A DNA stretch of 64,000 nucleotides from Algoriphagus sp. Lineage in GTDB: Bacteria; Bacteroidota; Bacteroidia; Cytophagales; Cyclobacteriaceae. The position numbers and the translations under genes are program-made. The notes beneath the pieces are model-generated. The model saw only the letters and a list, made by a program, of their open reading frames with translations. It was not told the origin of the DNA and did not search any database. Where the stretch lies: positions 1-64,000 of the forward strand of contig NZ_JABXIN010000024.1 of NCBI RefSeq assembly GCF_013373065.1, written 5' to 3'. Each line of letters starts with the position of its first letter. The first letter of the stretch is position 1. Positions 55,338 to 63,824 of the stretch are shown here, in pieces.

Positions 55338-56936
55338 ATGAAACGACTCTTATTATTTTCTATTCTATTTTTAGCCATTACCCCAATTTTCAGCCAATCT
55401 TATTTTAAAGATGGCCTGTCGGCAGAATGGCATCGGGAACGACGGGATGAATTGCGAAAGCTTATGCCCGCCAATAGCATGGCTATTTTTTTTAACAATC
55501 CAGTGAAAAACAGGTCGAATGATGTGGATTTTATTTACCATCCTGATACCGATTTTTTCTATTTGACAGGTTTTAGGGAGCCTAATGCTGCTTTGATTAT
55601 TTTCTCAGAAAAGCGCCAACTTGAAGGTATCGAAACCGATGAATTAATCTATGTACAGCCGCGAGATCCTCGTGCCGAAATGTGGAATGGAAAACGGTTA
55701 GGTCAGGAAGGCGTTCGAGAGCTTTTAGGCTTTGATCAAGTATATCTTTTTGAAGATTTTGGCAAAAAACCACAATTAAACGCAGCGGATTTTGATAAAA
55801 TCCTCACACTAAGCTTGACCATGGAAATCGAAGGAAGTTCTGCCAATGCTCCACTACGGCGAATGGTATCAACTTTCAAAAAGAATTCGAATTATCCTGA
55901 AGAAGGAAGCGAGGTTACCCTGCAGATGTATAATTTAATTCGTGCAACTGATATCGAAAACTCAGCGAATGTAGCTCAGATTATTGGTCGATACAGACAG
56001 CGCTATCCAGAAATCGAGAAAGACCCGGTATTGCAGGACTTTTTGAAAGCAGAAACTCCAGAACAGCGGATGGAGGTGAAAAATAAGGTTCCTGAGAATA
56101 AAACAGACGTTTTTGCCTTATCACAAATGATGGATCAGCTTCGGGAAGTGAAAACTGCTGAAGAAATCAAGCTTTTGCAAAAGGCTGCAAAAATCTCTGC
56201 AGTAGGACAAATCGAGGTAATGAAAGCTACTCAACCGGGAATGTCGGAACGTGAAATCCAAGGGATCCATGAATTCATATACAAACGATATGGTGCAGAG
56301 GGAATTGGTTATCCTTCAATTGTAGGAGGCGGTAATAACGGATGCATTCTTCACTACATCGAAAATGATATGGCGCATATCAATGAACGATTGGTATTAA
56401 TGGATCTGGGAGCAGAATGGAGAGGCTACACTGCCGATGTCACACGGACAATTCCAGTTAGTGGAAAATTCAGTCCGGAAGAACGGGCCATTTATGAATT
56501 GGTTTTGAAATCTCAAGAAGCGGGTATTGAACTTTGCAAACCAGGAGTTGAGTTCAGCGAAATCGGGAGAGTAACTCGTGAAATTATCAATGAAGGATTG
56601 GCTGAATTGGGAATTATTAAAAAAGGTCAACGCCATAATTATTTCCCCCATGGGACCAGCCATCATTTGGGTTTAGATGTGCATGACCGGGGAGGTTATG
56701 GCCCATTGAAAGAAGGGATGGTATTGACGGTCGAGCCTGGAATTTACATCCCAGAAGGAAGCGACTGCGACCCGAAATGGTGGGGAATTGCGGTCCGAAT
56801 TGAAGATGATATTCTTATTTCCCCAGAAGGACCGGTCAATCTTTCAGGAGATGCCCCTCGGACTGTTGCTGGCATAGAACAAATGATGCGCATTCCTAGT
56901 GTATTGGAAAACTGGGTGCTTCCCGAAATCGATTAA
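55338..56936 (+). CDS. Exported Xaa-Pro aminopeptidase (M24B)
   Basis: A 532-residue dimetal peptidase that cuts the residue before proline. Signal peptide MKRLLLFSILFLAITPIFSQ, an N-terminal aminopeptidase-P domain (about 25-220) and the pita-bread catalytic domain with metal-ligand blocks LMDLGAEWRGYTADVTRT, HGTSHHLGLDVHD and LTVEPGIYIPEGS plus RIEDDILIS near the end. Most PepP enzymes are cytoplasmic; the signal peptide marks this as a periplasmic form. The ATG at 55338 is preferred to the one at 55293. Divergent from the PafA-like gene. Confidence 0.92.
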   Translation: MKRLLLFSILFLAITPIFSQSYFKDGLSAEWHRERRDELRKLMPANSMAIFFNNPVKNRSNDVDFIYHPDTDFFYLTGFREPNAALIIFSEKRQLEGIETDELIYVQPRDPRAEMWNGKRLGQEGVRELLGFDQVYLFEDFGKKPQLNAADFDKILTLSLTMEIEGSSANAPLRRMVSTFKKNSNYPEEGSEVTLQMYNLIRATDIENSANVAQIIGRYRQRYPEIEKDPVLQDFLKAETPEQRMEVKNKVPENKTDVFALSQMMDQLREVKTAEEIKLLQKAAKISAVGQIEVMKATQPGMSEREIQGIHEFIYKRYGAEGIGYPSIVGGGNNGCILHYIENDMAHINERLVLMDLGAEWRGYTADVTRTIPVSGKFSPEERAIYELVLKSQEAGIELCKPGVEFSEIGRVTREIINEGLAELGIIKKGQRHNYFPHGTSHHLGLDVHDRGGYGPLKEGMVLTVEPGIYIPEGSDCDPKWWGIAVRIEDDILISPEGPVNLSGDAPRTVAGIEQMMRIPSVLENWVLPEID

Positions 56937-56943
56937 AAATCTC

Positions 56944-56968
56944 GCTGCGGCGCGACGACGCAGCTTTT
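56944..56968 (+). terminator. Possible terminator of the aminopeptidase gene
   Basis: GCTGCG pairs with CGCAGC over a 9-nt loop, then TTTT. This same CGC-rich block also forms the left border of the GxxExxY cassette, so it may be a border repeat instead. Confidence 0.45.
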
Positions 56969-56975
56969 GAAATAA

Positions 56976-57366
56976 ATGAACTATTTAGAAAATGATATTG
57001 CCAAAATTATTCTTGATAAGGCATTTTTAATTCACCGAGAATTAGGGCCTGGACTTTTAGAATCCATCTATGAAAAAGTCCTAATTCATGAGCTAAAAAA
57101 ATCTGGTTTAGAAGTTAAAAGTCAAGAACCTATTTCTTTTTTCTTTAGAATGGGATGGAATGGTTTTCGAAAAAGGTTTTAGAGCTGATTTAATTGTAAA
57201 CGAAAAGGTGATAGTTGAGATTAAATCAGTTCAAATTCTAGCTCCCGTTCATGCAAAGCAATTACTAACCTATTTAAAATTAACAAACCTAAAACTTGGA
57301 CTACTTCTAAATTTTAATGAAGCTCTTTTAAAAAACGGCATCAAGAGAATTTTAAATGGATTATAA
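56976..57366 (+). pseudogene. GxxExxY family protein, frameshifted
   Basis: Two frames together make one GxxExxY protein (PD-(D/E)XK nuclease-like fold). Frame 1 (56976-57182) gives NDIAKIILDKAFLIHRELGP and GLLESIYEKVLIHELKKSGL, with the GxxExxY motif; frame 2 (from about 57145 to 57366) gives FEKGFRADLIVNEKVIVEIK with the Asp and E-x-K positions, and ends GIKRILNGL. The break is a one-base gain in a run of six T at 57137-57142: with five T the product reads PISFSLEWDGMVFEKGFRAD, a normal family sequence. Family function is unknown. It may be a pseudogene, a slipping homopolymer switch or an assembly error. Confidence 0.85.
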
Positions 57367-57408
57367 TGATCTAATCGTTGCGCCTTTGCGTCTTGGCGAG
57401 CCTCATTT

Positions 57409-58053
57409 TTAATCCCTGCTTTTCAAGTCGCCCCGCTTAATGGATCGGATAAATTGTGCCCAGGCAAACGGATCCAAAAGTCGCAGCGGTCTAGGCCCAT
57501 AGAGATCTTGATTTTGTTGCATCAACCCTTGTTGGAAATAGCGGAAGTTTTCGTTCCCTGATGCAGGCATGGCTTCAGCCCATCGAAGCAACATCTCCGG
57601 ACTCATATTGGAACCACTGATGGTCATCGGATCCACTACTGACATGGCAAGCACCGCCTCTTTAAATTCTTTTTCTGTAGGATAAGGAGTTACTTCCACC
57701 TCCGCCAATGCAATCTCATCTACCTCCATCGTCAGGATCAAGCTGATTCGGTCGTCCTCCACATTTTCGGGAACTTTAAAGGATTGCCGCTTGAGGCCGA
57801 TGAAACTAAAGACCACACTATCTCCTTCTAAGACAGGCATAGAAAAATAACCAAAACGCCCACTACTGGTTCCTCTTCCTTTTTTGGGAACATAAATGTT
57901 AACTCCCGGTACCGCATCAGTACTATCCGCATTCAAAATAATTCCGGATAATTGAATGACTTTTCTGTCTTGGCGATCTTGGGCTTTCAATTCTCCCACA
58001 CCAAACAGAAAAAGAATAAAAAACAAGGAGGACAGTAAGGCGGTCTTTTTCAC
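57409..58053 (-). CDS. Exported CarboxypepD_reg-like domain protein
   Basis: A 214-residue protein. The GTG at 58053 gives a clean signal peptide (MKKTALLSSLFFILFLFG VGELKAQ); the open frame reaches TTG at 58140 but no ATG precedes the signal. After it comes a carboxypeptidase-regulatory-like beta-sandwich (about 30-115: VIQLSGIILNADSTDAVPGV, GYFSMPVLEGDSVVFSFIGL), then a helical C-terminal part. This domain usually sits in front of TonB receptors, but here it stands alone. Role probably at the envelope; unknown. Confidence 0.82.
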   Translation of the reverse strand: MKKTALLSSLFFILFLFGVGELKAQDRQDRKVIQLSGIILNADSTDAVPGVNIYVPKKGRGTSSGRFGYFSMPVLEGDSVVFSFIGLKRQSFKVPENVEDDRISLILTMEVDEIALAEVEVTPYPTEKEFKEAVLAMSVVDPMTISGSNMSPEMLLRWAEAMPASGNENFRYFQQGLMQQNQDLYGPRPLRLLDPFAWAQFIRSIKRGDLKSRD

Positions 58054-58160
58054 AAATCTGATACTTAAATTCTCAGCTAATTTGCTGAATACAAATTCCA
58101 ATACCTGAAATTTCGCTTGATTTTTTAATTTCACCAGCAAATCAGCGTTAAAACTTACTA

Positions 58161-58544
58161 ATGAGGCTCAAAAATATCAGTTTAAATTATGGATTGCGAA
58201 TTTTCAAGGCCTTGGGAGAGGAAGCGCGTATCCGAATCATTCATTTGCTCCTACTCAATAAGGAATTGAGCATCTCCGATCTGGAACTGATTTTAGATTT
58301 TACCCAAACAAAAACCAGTCGCCATTTGATTTCTTTAAAAAATGCCGGCCTACTTGGAAGTCGTCGAGTCGACCAATGGGTGTTTTATTACATTTTAGAG
58401 GAGTATCTCGAAATCATTCAGCAGATTTTTAAGTTTATCCAAAAAGACCCCAGTCTCCTCAAGGATCAAGAAACCTATGAAATCCTGAAATCCAACCGAG
58501 AACTGGCTATCAACAAAATTCAAAACAATCAATACCGACGCTAA
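58161..58544 (+). CDS. ArsR-family winged-helix regulator
   Basis: A 127-residue DNA-binding protein. FKALGEEARIRIIHLLLLNK, LSISDLELILDFTQTKTSRH (recognition helix) and LKNAGLLGSRRVDQWVFYYI (wing) match ArsR repressors. I see no obvious metal-binding CxC motif, so the signal is probably not a classical arsenic or zinc site. It is followed after 5 nt by a HAD hydrolase gene, and the two are likely cotranscribed. Confidence 0.88.
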   Translation: MRLKNISLNYGLRIFKALGEEARIRIIHLLLLNKELSISDLELILDFTQTKTSRHLISLKNAGLLGSRRVDQWVFYYILEEYLEIIQQIFKFIQKDPSLLKDQETYEILKSNRELAINKIQNNQYRR

Positions 58545-58549
58545 TTCCT

Positions 58550-59245
58550 TTGAAAACGTACCAACACCTTTTCTTCGACCTGGACCATACGCTCTGGGAC
58601 TATGACCGAAATGTGACAGAATCCTTACAGGAGCTTTATGAGATTTATGGATTGCATGACTTAGGCATTTCTTCTTTTGAAAAATTCTTCGAAGCATTTC
58701 ATGCCGTTAACTTCCAATTGTGGGATTGGTATAATGAAGGGAAAATCGACAAGCACAATCTACGTAAGGAACGATTTCCACGAATTTTTAACCATGCCGG
58801 AGGAAGATCGGATGCCATTCCTGTTGAGTTCGAAGAAGACTTCATGCATCGAACATCAAGCAAACCGCATGTTTTCCCCTACTCTAAGGAGATTTTGAGC
58901 TACCTCCGGGAAAAGTATCAAATCCACGTCATCACCAATGGATTCAATGAATCCCAAGCAAAAAAGATGAAATCATCTGGCTTGGATGTGTTTTTTGAAT
59001 TGGTGGTTACCTCCGAAACAACTGGACATAAAAAGCCCGATCCAAGGATCTTTTTTTACGCCTTGAAAAAACTGAATGCGCAAGCGGAACATTGCCTGAT
59101 GATCGGAGACAATCCCCTTTCTGATATTTTGGGAGCCCAGCGAGCAGCTATTGACCAGGTCTTTTTCAACCCCGAAGGAAAAATAATAGACCTACAACCC
59201 ACCTATGAAATCAAACATCTACGAGAATTAGAGTCGCTTTTGTAA
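58550..59245 (+). CDS. YjjG-family HAD nucleotidase
   Basis: A 231-residue HAD phosphatase. Motif I FFDLDHTLWD has Asp10 and Asp12; motif II is ITNG; motif III is the lysine of GHKKPDPRIF; motif IV is MIGDNPLSDILGA. This fits YjjG-type pyrimidine 5'-nucleotidases that clear unusual nucleotides. The start is TTG, because no ATG or GTG precedes motif I in this frame, and it begins 5 nt after the ArsR stop. Confidence 0.88.
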   Translation: MKTYQHLFFDLDHTLWDYDRNVTESLQELYEIYGLHDLGISSFEKFFEAFHAVNFQLWDWYNEGKIDKHNLRKERFPRIFNHAGGRSDAIPVEFEEDFMHRTSSKPHVFPYSKEILSYLREKYQIHVITNGFNESQAKKMKSSGLDVFFELVVTSETTGHKKPDPRIFFYALKKLNAQAEHCLMIGDNPLSDILGAQRAAIDQVFFNPEGKIIDLQPTYEIKHLRELESLL

Positions 59246-59277
59246 GCTAAATCACTGCCTGTTCGAGCAGGAAACCT

Positions 59278-59285
59278 TATCTTTG
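59278..59285 (+). promoter_or_regulatory. pruA -7 element
   Basis: TATCTTTG, a perfect TAnnTTTG match 31 nt before the pruA ATG. The -33 element is weak. Confidence 0.5.
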
Positions 59286-59316
59286 ACCATTCAGAATCAC
59301 ATAAACTCCAAATAGC

Positions 59317-60951
59317 ATGTTAAAAGGATTTTTCAACGTACCGACTCCAGTCAATGAGCCGGTAAAATCATACGCCCCTGGTAGCCCAGAGCGAAAAGAG
59401 TTGCAGGCTAAGCTAGCCGAACTTCGGGCTACTCAAGTAGATGTACCCATGTACATCGGAAGTGAGGAAGTACGAACAGGAAAAACCCGTCCTTTGTCTC
59501 CTCCACATGATCATCAGCACATTTTAGGTCATTTCCATGAAGGAGATGCTTCACATGTTGAGCAGGCTATCAACGCGGCTTTGGGAGCGAAGGAAGCTTG
59601 GGAAAATCTTGCTTGGGAACAGCGTGCAGCCATTTTCTTGAAAGCTGCTGATTTGTTAGCTGGACCTTACCGAGCAAAAATCAACGCTGCCACCATGTTG
59701 GGGCAATCCAAAAATGCGTTCCAGGCTGAAATTGACGCTGCATGCGAGATCATCGATTTTCTACGCTTCAATGTAAAATATATGACCGAGATCTATTCCC
59801 AGCAACCACCTGTTTCTGGAAATGGAGTTTGGAACAGAGTTGAGCAAAGACCCTTAGAGGGCTTCGTTTTTGCCTTGACACCATTCAACTTTACGGCCAT
59901 TGCCGGTAACCTGCCAACTTCAGCAGCCATGATGGGAAATACCATCGTATGGAAACCGGCATTCACGCAAATCTACTCAGCGAATGTGCTGATGGAGGTA
60001 TTCAAGGAAGCAGGCGTACCGGATGGGGTAATCAACTTAATCTATGTGGACGGGCCGACAACCGGGGATATCATTTTCAAGCATCCTGATTTTGCCGGTA
60101 TCCATTTCACAGGTTCTACAGGTGTATTCCAACACATCTGGAAGACTATTGGCGAAAACATCAAACTTTATAAATCCTATCCAAGAATTGTCGGAGAAAC
60201 TGGCGGAAAGGATTTTGTTTTGGCACATAAATCCTCAGATCCTAAAGCCGTTGCAGTTGCACTTTCCAGAGGTGCTTTTGAATATCAAGGACAGAAATGT
60301 TCTGCGGCTTCCCGAGCTTACATTCCATCCAATCTTTGGGATGATGTTAAAAAGTATTTGTTGGAGGATCTAGCTTCTATGAAAATGGGAGGCACAGAAG
60401 ATTTCACCAACTTCATTAATGCAGTTATCGACGAAAAGGCTTTTGATAAAATCGCCAAGTATATCGACAATGCGAAGGCTGCTCCAGGCGTGGAAATCAT
60501 CGCAGGTGGACACTATGACAAATCCAAAGGCTACTTCATCGAGCCTACAGTTTTGGTGACTCAAGACCCGATGTACACAACCATGTGCGAGGAAATCTTC
60601 GGTCCGGTTTTGAGTATTTACGTTTACAATGCTGAGCACTTCGAGACTGTATTGGAATTGGTGGATCAGACTTCCCCTTATGCTTTGACAGGAGCCATTT
60701 TCTCTCAAGATCGCTATGCTGTTGAAATGGCAACAAGCAAGTTGCGTAACGCTGCAGGTAACTTCTACATCAATGACAAGCCAACTGGTGCGGTCGTAGG
60801 ACAGCAACCATTCGGTGGAGCAAGAGCTTCTGGAACAAACGACAAAGCGGGTTCCATGATCAACTTGCTTCGTTGGGTTTCTCCACGTACGATCAAGGAA
60901 ACCTTTGTATCTCCAACCGACTACAGATATCCGTTTTTGGGAGAGGATTAA
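59317..60951 (+). CDS. pruA: L-glutamate gamma-semialdehyde dehydrogenase
   Basis: A 544-residue aldehyde dehydrogenase (ALDH4 type) that oxidises glutamate semialdehyde to glutamate in proline degradation. Catalytic Cys328 is in YQGQKCSAASR and Glu294 in VGETGGKDF; PFGGARASGTNDKAGS near the C-terminus and HFTGSTGVFQHIW are family marks. It lacks the proline dehydrogenase domain of PutA, so the partner enzyme is elsewhere. Monocistronic. Confidence 0.95.
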   Translation: MLKGFFNVPTPVNEPVKSYAPGSPERKELQAKLAELRATQVDVPMYIGSEEVRTGKTRPLSPPHDHQHILGHFHEGDASHVEQAINAALGAKEAWENLAWEQRAAIFLKAADLLAGPYRAKINAATMLGQSKNAFQAEIDAACEIIDFLRFNVKYMTEIYSQQPPVSGNGVWNRVEQRPLEGFVFALTPFNFTAIAGNLPTSAAMMGNTIVWKPAFTQIYSANVLMEVFKEAGVPDGVINLIYVDGPTTGDIIFKHPDFAGIHFTGSTGVFQHIWKTIGENIKLYKSYPRIVGETGGKDFVLAHKSSDPKAVAVALSRGAFEYQGQKCSAASRAYIPSNLWDDVKKYLLEDLASMKMGGTEDFTNFINAVIDEKAFDKIAKYIDNAKAAPGVEIIAGGHYDKSKGYFIEPTVLVTQDPMYTTMCEEIFGPVLSIYVYNAEHFETVLELVDQTSPYALTGAIFSQDRYAVEMATSKLRNAAGNFYINDKPTGAVVGQQPFGGARASGTNDKAGSMINLLRWVSPRTIKETFVSPTDYRYPFLGED

Positions 60952-61209
60952 TTCGACCTTCAGGTCCCGAAAAGCATCGGAAATCAAAGATCTCTTTCGT
61001 TAAGATTAAAAACAATTAGGAAAACCCTTCGACTCCGCTCAGGGTGACTGTTCAAACAAATCAAAAGCCTCGGTACCGATAAAATCGGGATCGGGGCTTT
61101 TTTGTTTCCCACAGCTATTCACAGATCAAAAACATAGATTTTCTCAGAAATTCTTTTTTTTATTTATCTTCGTGAATCTGTGACTTTTTCTGTGCTTATC
61201 TGAGGGGAC
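60952..61209. repeat. Cluster of short palindromes after pruA
   Basis: About 260 nt without a gene, containing several dyads: GACCT-TC-AGGTC at 60955-60966; the block CCCTTCGACTCCGCTCAGGG at 61025-61044, extended by TGAC, with ACCCT/AGGGT arms; the terminator at 61063-61104; and TCACAGAT at 61119-61126 mirrored by ATCTGTGA at 61176-61183. The second block closely resembles a repeat that I recall from many bacterial genomes. Nothing coding. Confidence 0.6.
61063..61104 (+). terminator. pruA terminator (imperfect stem)
   Basis: AAAAGCCTCGGTACCGAT pairs with ATCGGGATCGGGGCTTTT with mismatches and an AAA/AAAA loop, followed by T. It ends 110 nt past the pruA stop. Confidence 0.6.
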
Positions 61210-61238
61210 AAAAAAACGGCTGAATCTCTCCAGCCGTT
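61210..61238 (-). terminator. fabG terminator
   Basis: AACGGCTG pairs with CAGCCGTT over an 8-nt loop; T run on the minus strand. Confidence 0.82.
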
Positions 61239-61264
61239 CGTATTTCAAACTTCGTATTTCGTAC

Positions 61265-62011
61265 TTAAGTATACATTGCCCCGTTCACATGAAGCACTTG
61301 TCCAGAAATGTAGGTGCTCATATCTGAGCCTAAGAATACACAAGCATCGGCGATCTCTTCCGGCTTTCCTCCCCTTTTCATTGGGATGGCATCTCTCCAG
61401 CCTTGCACAGTCTTTTCATCCAAAACCTCAGTCATCTCTGTCTCTATAAATCCCGGCGCAATGGCATTGCAACGGATATTTCTTGATCCCAATTCCAAGG
61501 CTACAGATTTGGTGAATCCGATAATTCCAGCTTTAGAAGCTGCATAGTTGGCTTGACCAGCATTTCCTTTTGCTCCTACCACAGAAGTCATATTGATGAT
61601 GGAACCTGACTTGGCCTTCATCATGGTTCTTGTGGCAGCCTTCACGGTATTGAAGCAGGACTTCAAGTTTACATTCATGATTTCATCCCAGGACTCCTCA
61701 GTCATTCGCATCAACAAATTGTCCCGGGTAATTCCTGCATTGTTAACCAAAATATCCAAGCCTCCGAAGTCAGCGACTACATTATTGACTAATTCTTCAG
61801 CAGCTTTGAAATCGGAAGCATCTGAGCGATAGCCTTTTGCTTTTACGCCAAATTCAGCCAATTCAGACTCTAAAGCTTGCCCCTTCTCTACCGAAGAAAG
61901 GTAGGTGAATGCGACATTTGCGCCTTCTTGAGCGTATTTGATGGCGATTGCTCTACCAATTCCTTTGGAAGCACCTGTGATAAGTGCCGTTTTTCCTGAA
62001 AGTAATCCCAT
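61265..62011 (-). CDS. fabG: 3-oxoacyl-ACP reductase
   Basis: A 248-residue short-chain dehydrogenase that reduces 3-oxoacyl-ACP in fatty acid synthesis. The NADPH motif TGASKGIG is at 12-19, NNAG at 90-93 and the catalytic triad is Ser143, Tyr156, Lys160 (NYAASKAG). The C-terminus SGQVLHVNGAMYT is typical of FabG. Monocistronic. The -7 element is at 62037-62044. Confidence 0.95.
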   Translation of the reverse strand: MGLLSGKTALITGASKGIGRAIAIKYAQEGANVAFTYLSSVEKGQALESELAEFGVKAKGYRSDASDFKAAEELVNNVVADFGGLDILVNNAGITRDNLLMRMTEESWDEIMNVNLKSCFNTVKAATRTMMKAKSGSIINMTSVVGAKGNAGQANYAASKAGIIGFTKSVALELGSRNIRCNAIAPGFIETEMTEVLDEKTVQGWRDAIPMKRGGKPEEIADACVFLGSDMSTYISGQVLHVNGAMYT

Positions 62012-62036
62012 GGATTTCGTGAATTTTGTTTGATTT

Positions 62037-62044
62037 CAAAATTA
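62037..62044 (-). promoter_or_regulatory. fabG -7 element
   Basis: TAATTTTG on the minus strand, a perfect match 26 nt upstream of the fabG ATG; no clear -33. Confidence 0.45.
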
Positions 62045-62263
62045 GAAAAAAAGCCGATAGAATCAGGCGTTTCTTTCCCGACATCTGATTCATTGACGAT
62101 TCTCCTATTAAAAAATTGGTAAGAGCCCTCTAAACCAAATTTTCGAATGGATTTTCAGAAAAGCTCCAAAATTATTTAAGCATGTATTTTGATACGTTTC
62201 GGATCTTCTGTTTTCTCCTAACTAAGCCCCTTTCTTTCAATTTTTTTCTGAAACCAAAAGGCC

Positions 62264-62271
62264 TATTTTTG
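62264..62271 (+). promoter_or_regulatory. lpd -7 element
   Basis: TATTTTTG followed by CA, a perfect TAnnTTTG match 35 nt before the lpd ATG. Confidence 0.5.
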
Positions 62272-62306
62272 CATAGTTTGAAAATCGTACTAAAATCCAA
62301 CAAGAT

Positions 62307-63704
62307 ATGTCTTCATCTAAATTTGACTTGATCGTGCTGGGAAGCGGACCTGGAGGGTATGTAGCGGCGATCCGCGCTTCTCAACTCGGACTGAAAACTG
62401 CCATTGTAGAAGCAGCAGAACTCGGCGGAATCTGTCTCAACTGGGGTTGTATTCCTACCAAAGCTTTGCTGAAAAGCGCGCAAGTTTTTGAATACATCAA
62501 TCACGCCAACGACTATGGAATTTCCGTGAAAGATGCCAAAGCTGATTTCGAAGGAATGGTAAAACGAAGCCGGGGAGTAGCGGATGGCATGAGTAAGGGC
62601 GTGCAGTTTTTGATGAAGAAAAACAAAATCGAAATTATCGCGGGATGGGGAAAAATCCAGCCGGGTAAAAAAGTAGAAGTAACAGACCAAGAGGGTAAGA
62701 AAACTGTCTATTCCGCAGATAATATTATTATCGCTACTGGCGCGAGATCCCGTGAGCTTCCTGCCTTGAAAATTGACGATAAAAAAATCATTGGCTACCG
62801 GAAAGCGATGACATTAGAAAAGCAACCAAAGAAAATGGTTGTCGTAGGCTCAGGAGCTATCGGAGTTGAATTCGCTTATTTCTACAATTCCATCGGAACC
62901 GAAGTTACCATCGTAGAATTCATGGATCGAATCGTCCCAGTAGAAGACGTGGAGGTTTCTAAGGCTTTGGAAAAAACTTATAAAAAAGCCGGAATGAAGA
63001 TCATGACTTCTTCTGAAGTTACGGCAGTAGATACCAAAGGTACAGGCTGCAAAGTAACTGTTAAAACTGCCAAAGGTGAAGAGGTACTCGAGTGCGACGT
63101 GGTTCTTTCCGCAGTCGGTGTCGTTTCCAATTTGGAAAACATCGGTTTGGAAGATGTGGGGATTTTGGTTGAAAAAGGAAAAATCAAAGTAGACGAATAC
63201 TACAAGACCAATATGCCGGGTTACTATGCCATTGGTGATGTGGTTCCTGGACCAGCTTTGGCACACGTGGCTTCTGCCGAGGGGATTATTTGTGTTGAAA
63301 AAATTGCCGGACAAAATCCAGATCCGCTGGATTACAATAATATTCCAGGCTGTACCTATTGCTCTCCTGAAATCGCTTCTGTTGGATACACCGAAGCGAA
63401 AGCCAAAGAGGCAGGATATGAAGTGCGAGTGGGTAAGTTTCCTTTCTCAGCATCTGGAAAAGCTTCCGCAGCAGGTGCTAAAGATGGATTTGTCAAATTG
63501 GTATTTGACAAGAAATACGGAGAACTTTTGGGTGCTCATATGATCGGAGCGAATGTAACCGAAATGATCGCTGAAATTGTAGCTATCCGTAAGTTGGAAA
63601 CTACGGGTCACGAATTGATCAAAACCGTTCACCCGCACCCAACTATGTCAGAAGCAGTGATGGAAGCGGCTGCAGCGGCTTATGACGAAGTGATTCACTT
63701 GTAA
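62307..63704 (+). CDS. lpd: Dihydrolipoyl dehydrogenase
   Basis: A 465-residue flavoprotein, the E3 of 2-oxoacid dehydrogenases and the L protein of glycine cleavage. FAD motif GSGPGGYVA at 12-20, redox disulfide Cys43-Cys48 in GGICLNWGCIPTKA, NAD motif VVVGSGAIGVEFA, and the His-Glu catalytic pair in HPHPTMSEA near the end. Monocistronic, with its own promoter and terminator. Confidence 0.97.
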   Translation: MSSSKFDLIVLGSGPGGYVAAIRASQLGLKTAIVEAAELGGICLNWGCIPTKALLKSAQVFEYINHANDYGISVKDAKADFEGMVKRSRGVADGMSKGVQFLMKKNKIEIIAGWGKIQPGKKVEVTDQEGKKTVYSADNIIIATGARSRELPALKIDDKKIIGYRKAMTLEKQPKKMVVVGSGAIGVEFAYFYNSIGTEVTIVEFMDRIVPVEDVEVSKALEKTYKKAGMKIMTSSEVTAVDTKGTGCKVTVKTAKGEEVLECDVVLSAVGVVSNLENIGLEDVGILVEKGKIKVDEYYKTNMPGYYAIGDVVPGPALAHVASAEGIICVEKIAGQNPDPLDYNNIPGCTYCSPEIASVGYTEAKAKEAGYEVRVGKFPFSASGKASAAGAKDGFVKLVFDKKYGELLGAHMIGANVTEMIAEIVAIRKLETTGHELIKTVHPHPTMSEAVMEAAAAAYDEVIHL

Positions 63705-63731
63705 TTCATATTTACAAGATTCATATAAATC

Positions 63732-63760
63732 AAACCGGGTCAATATGGCCCGGTTTTTTT
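63732..63760 (+). terminator. lpd terminator
   Basis: AAACCGGG pairs with CCCGGTTT over a 9-nt loop, then more T. Confidence 0.88.
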
Positions 63761-63824
63761 ATGCTTTTGCTTGGTGGTAAAAAGCTCCTAAATCCTTTAT
63801 ATTGTTTGATTGAATTGAGAAAAA

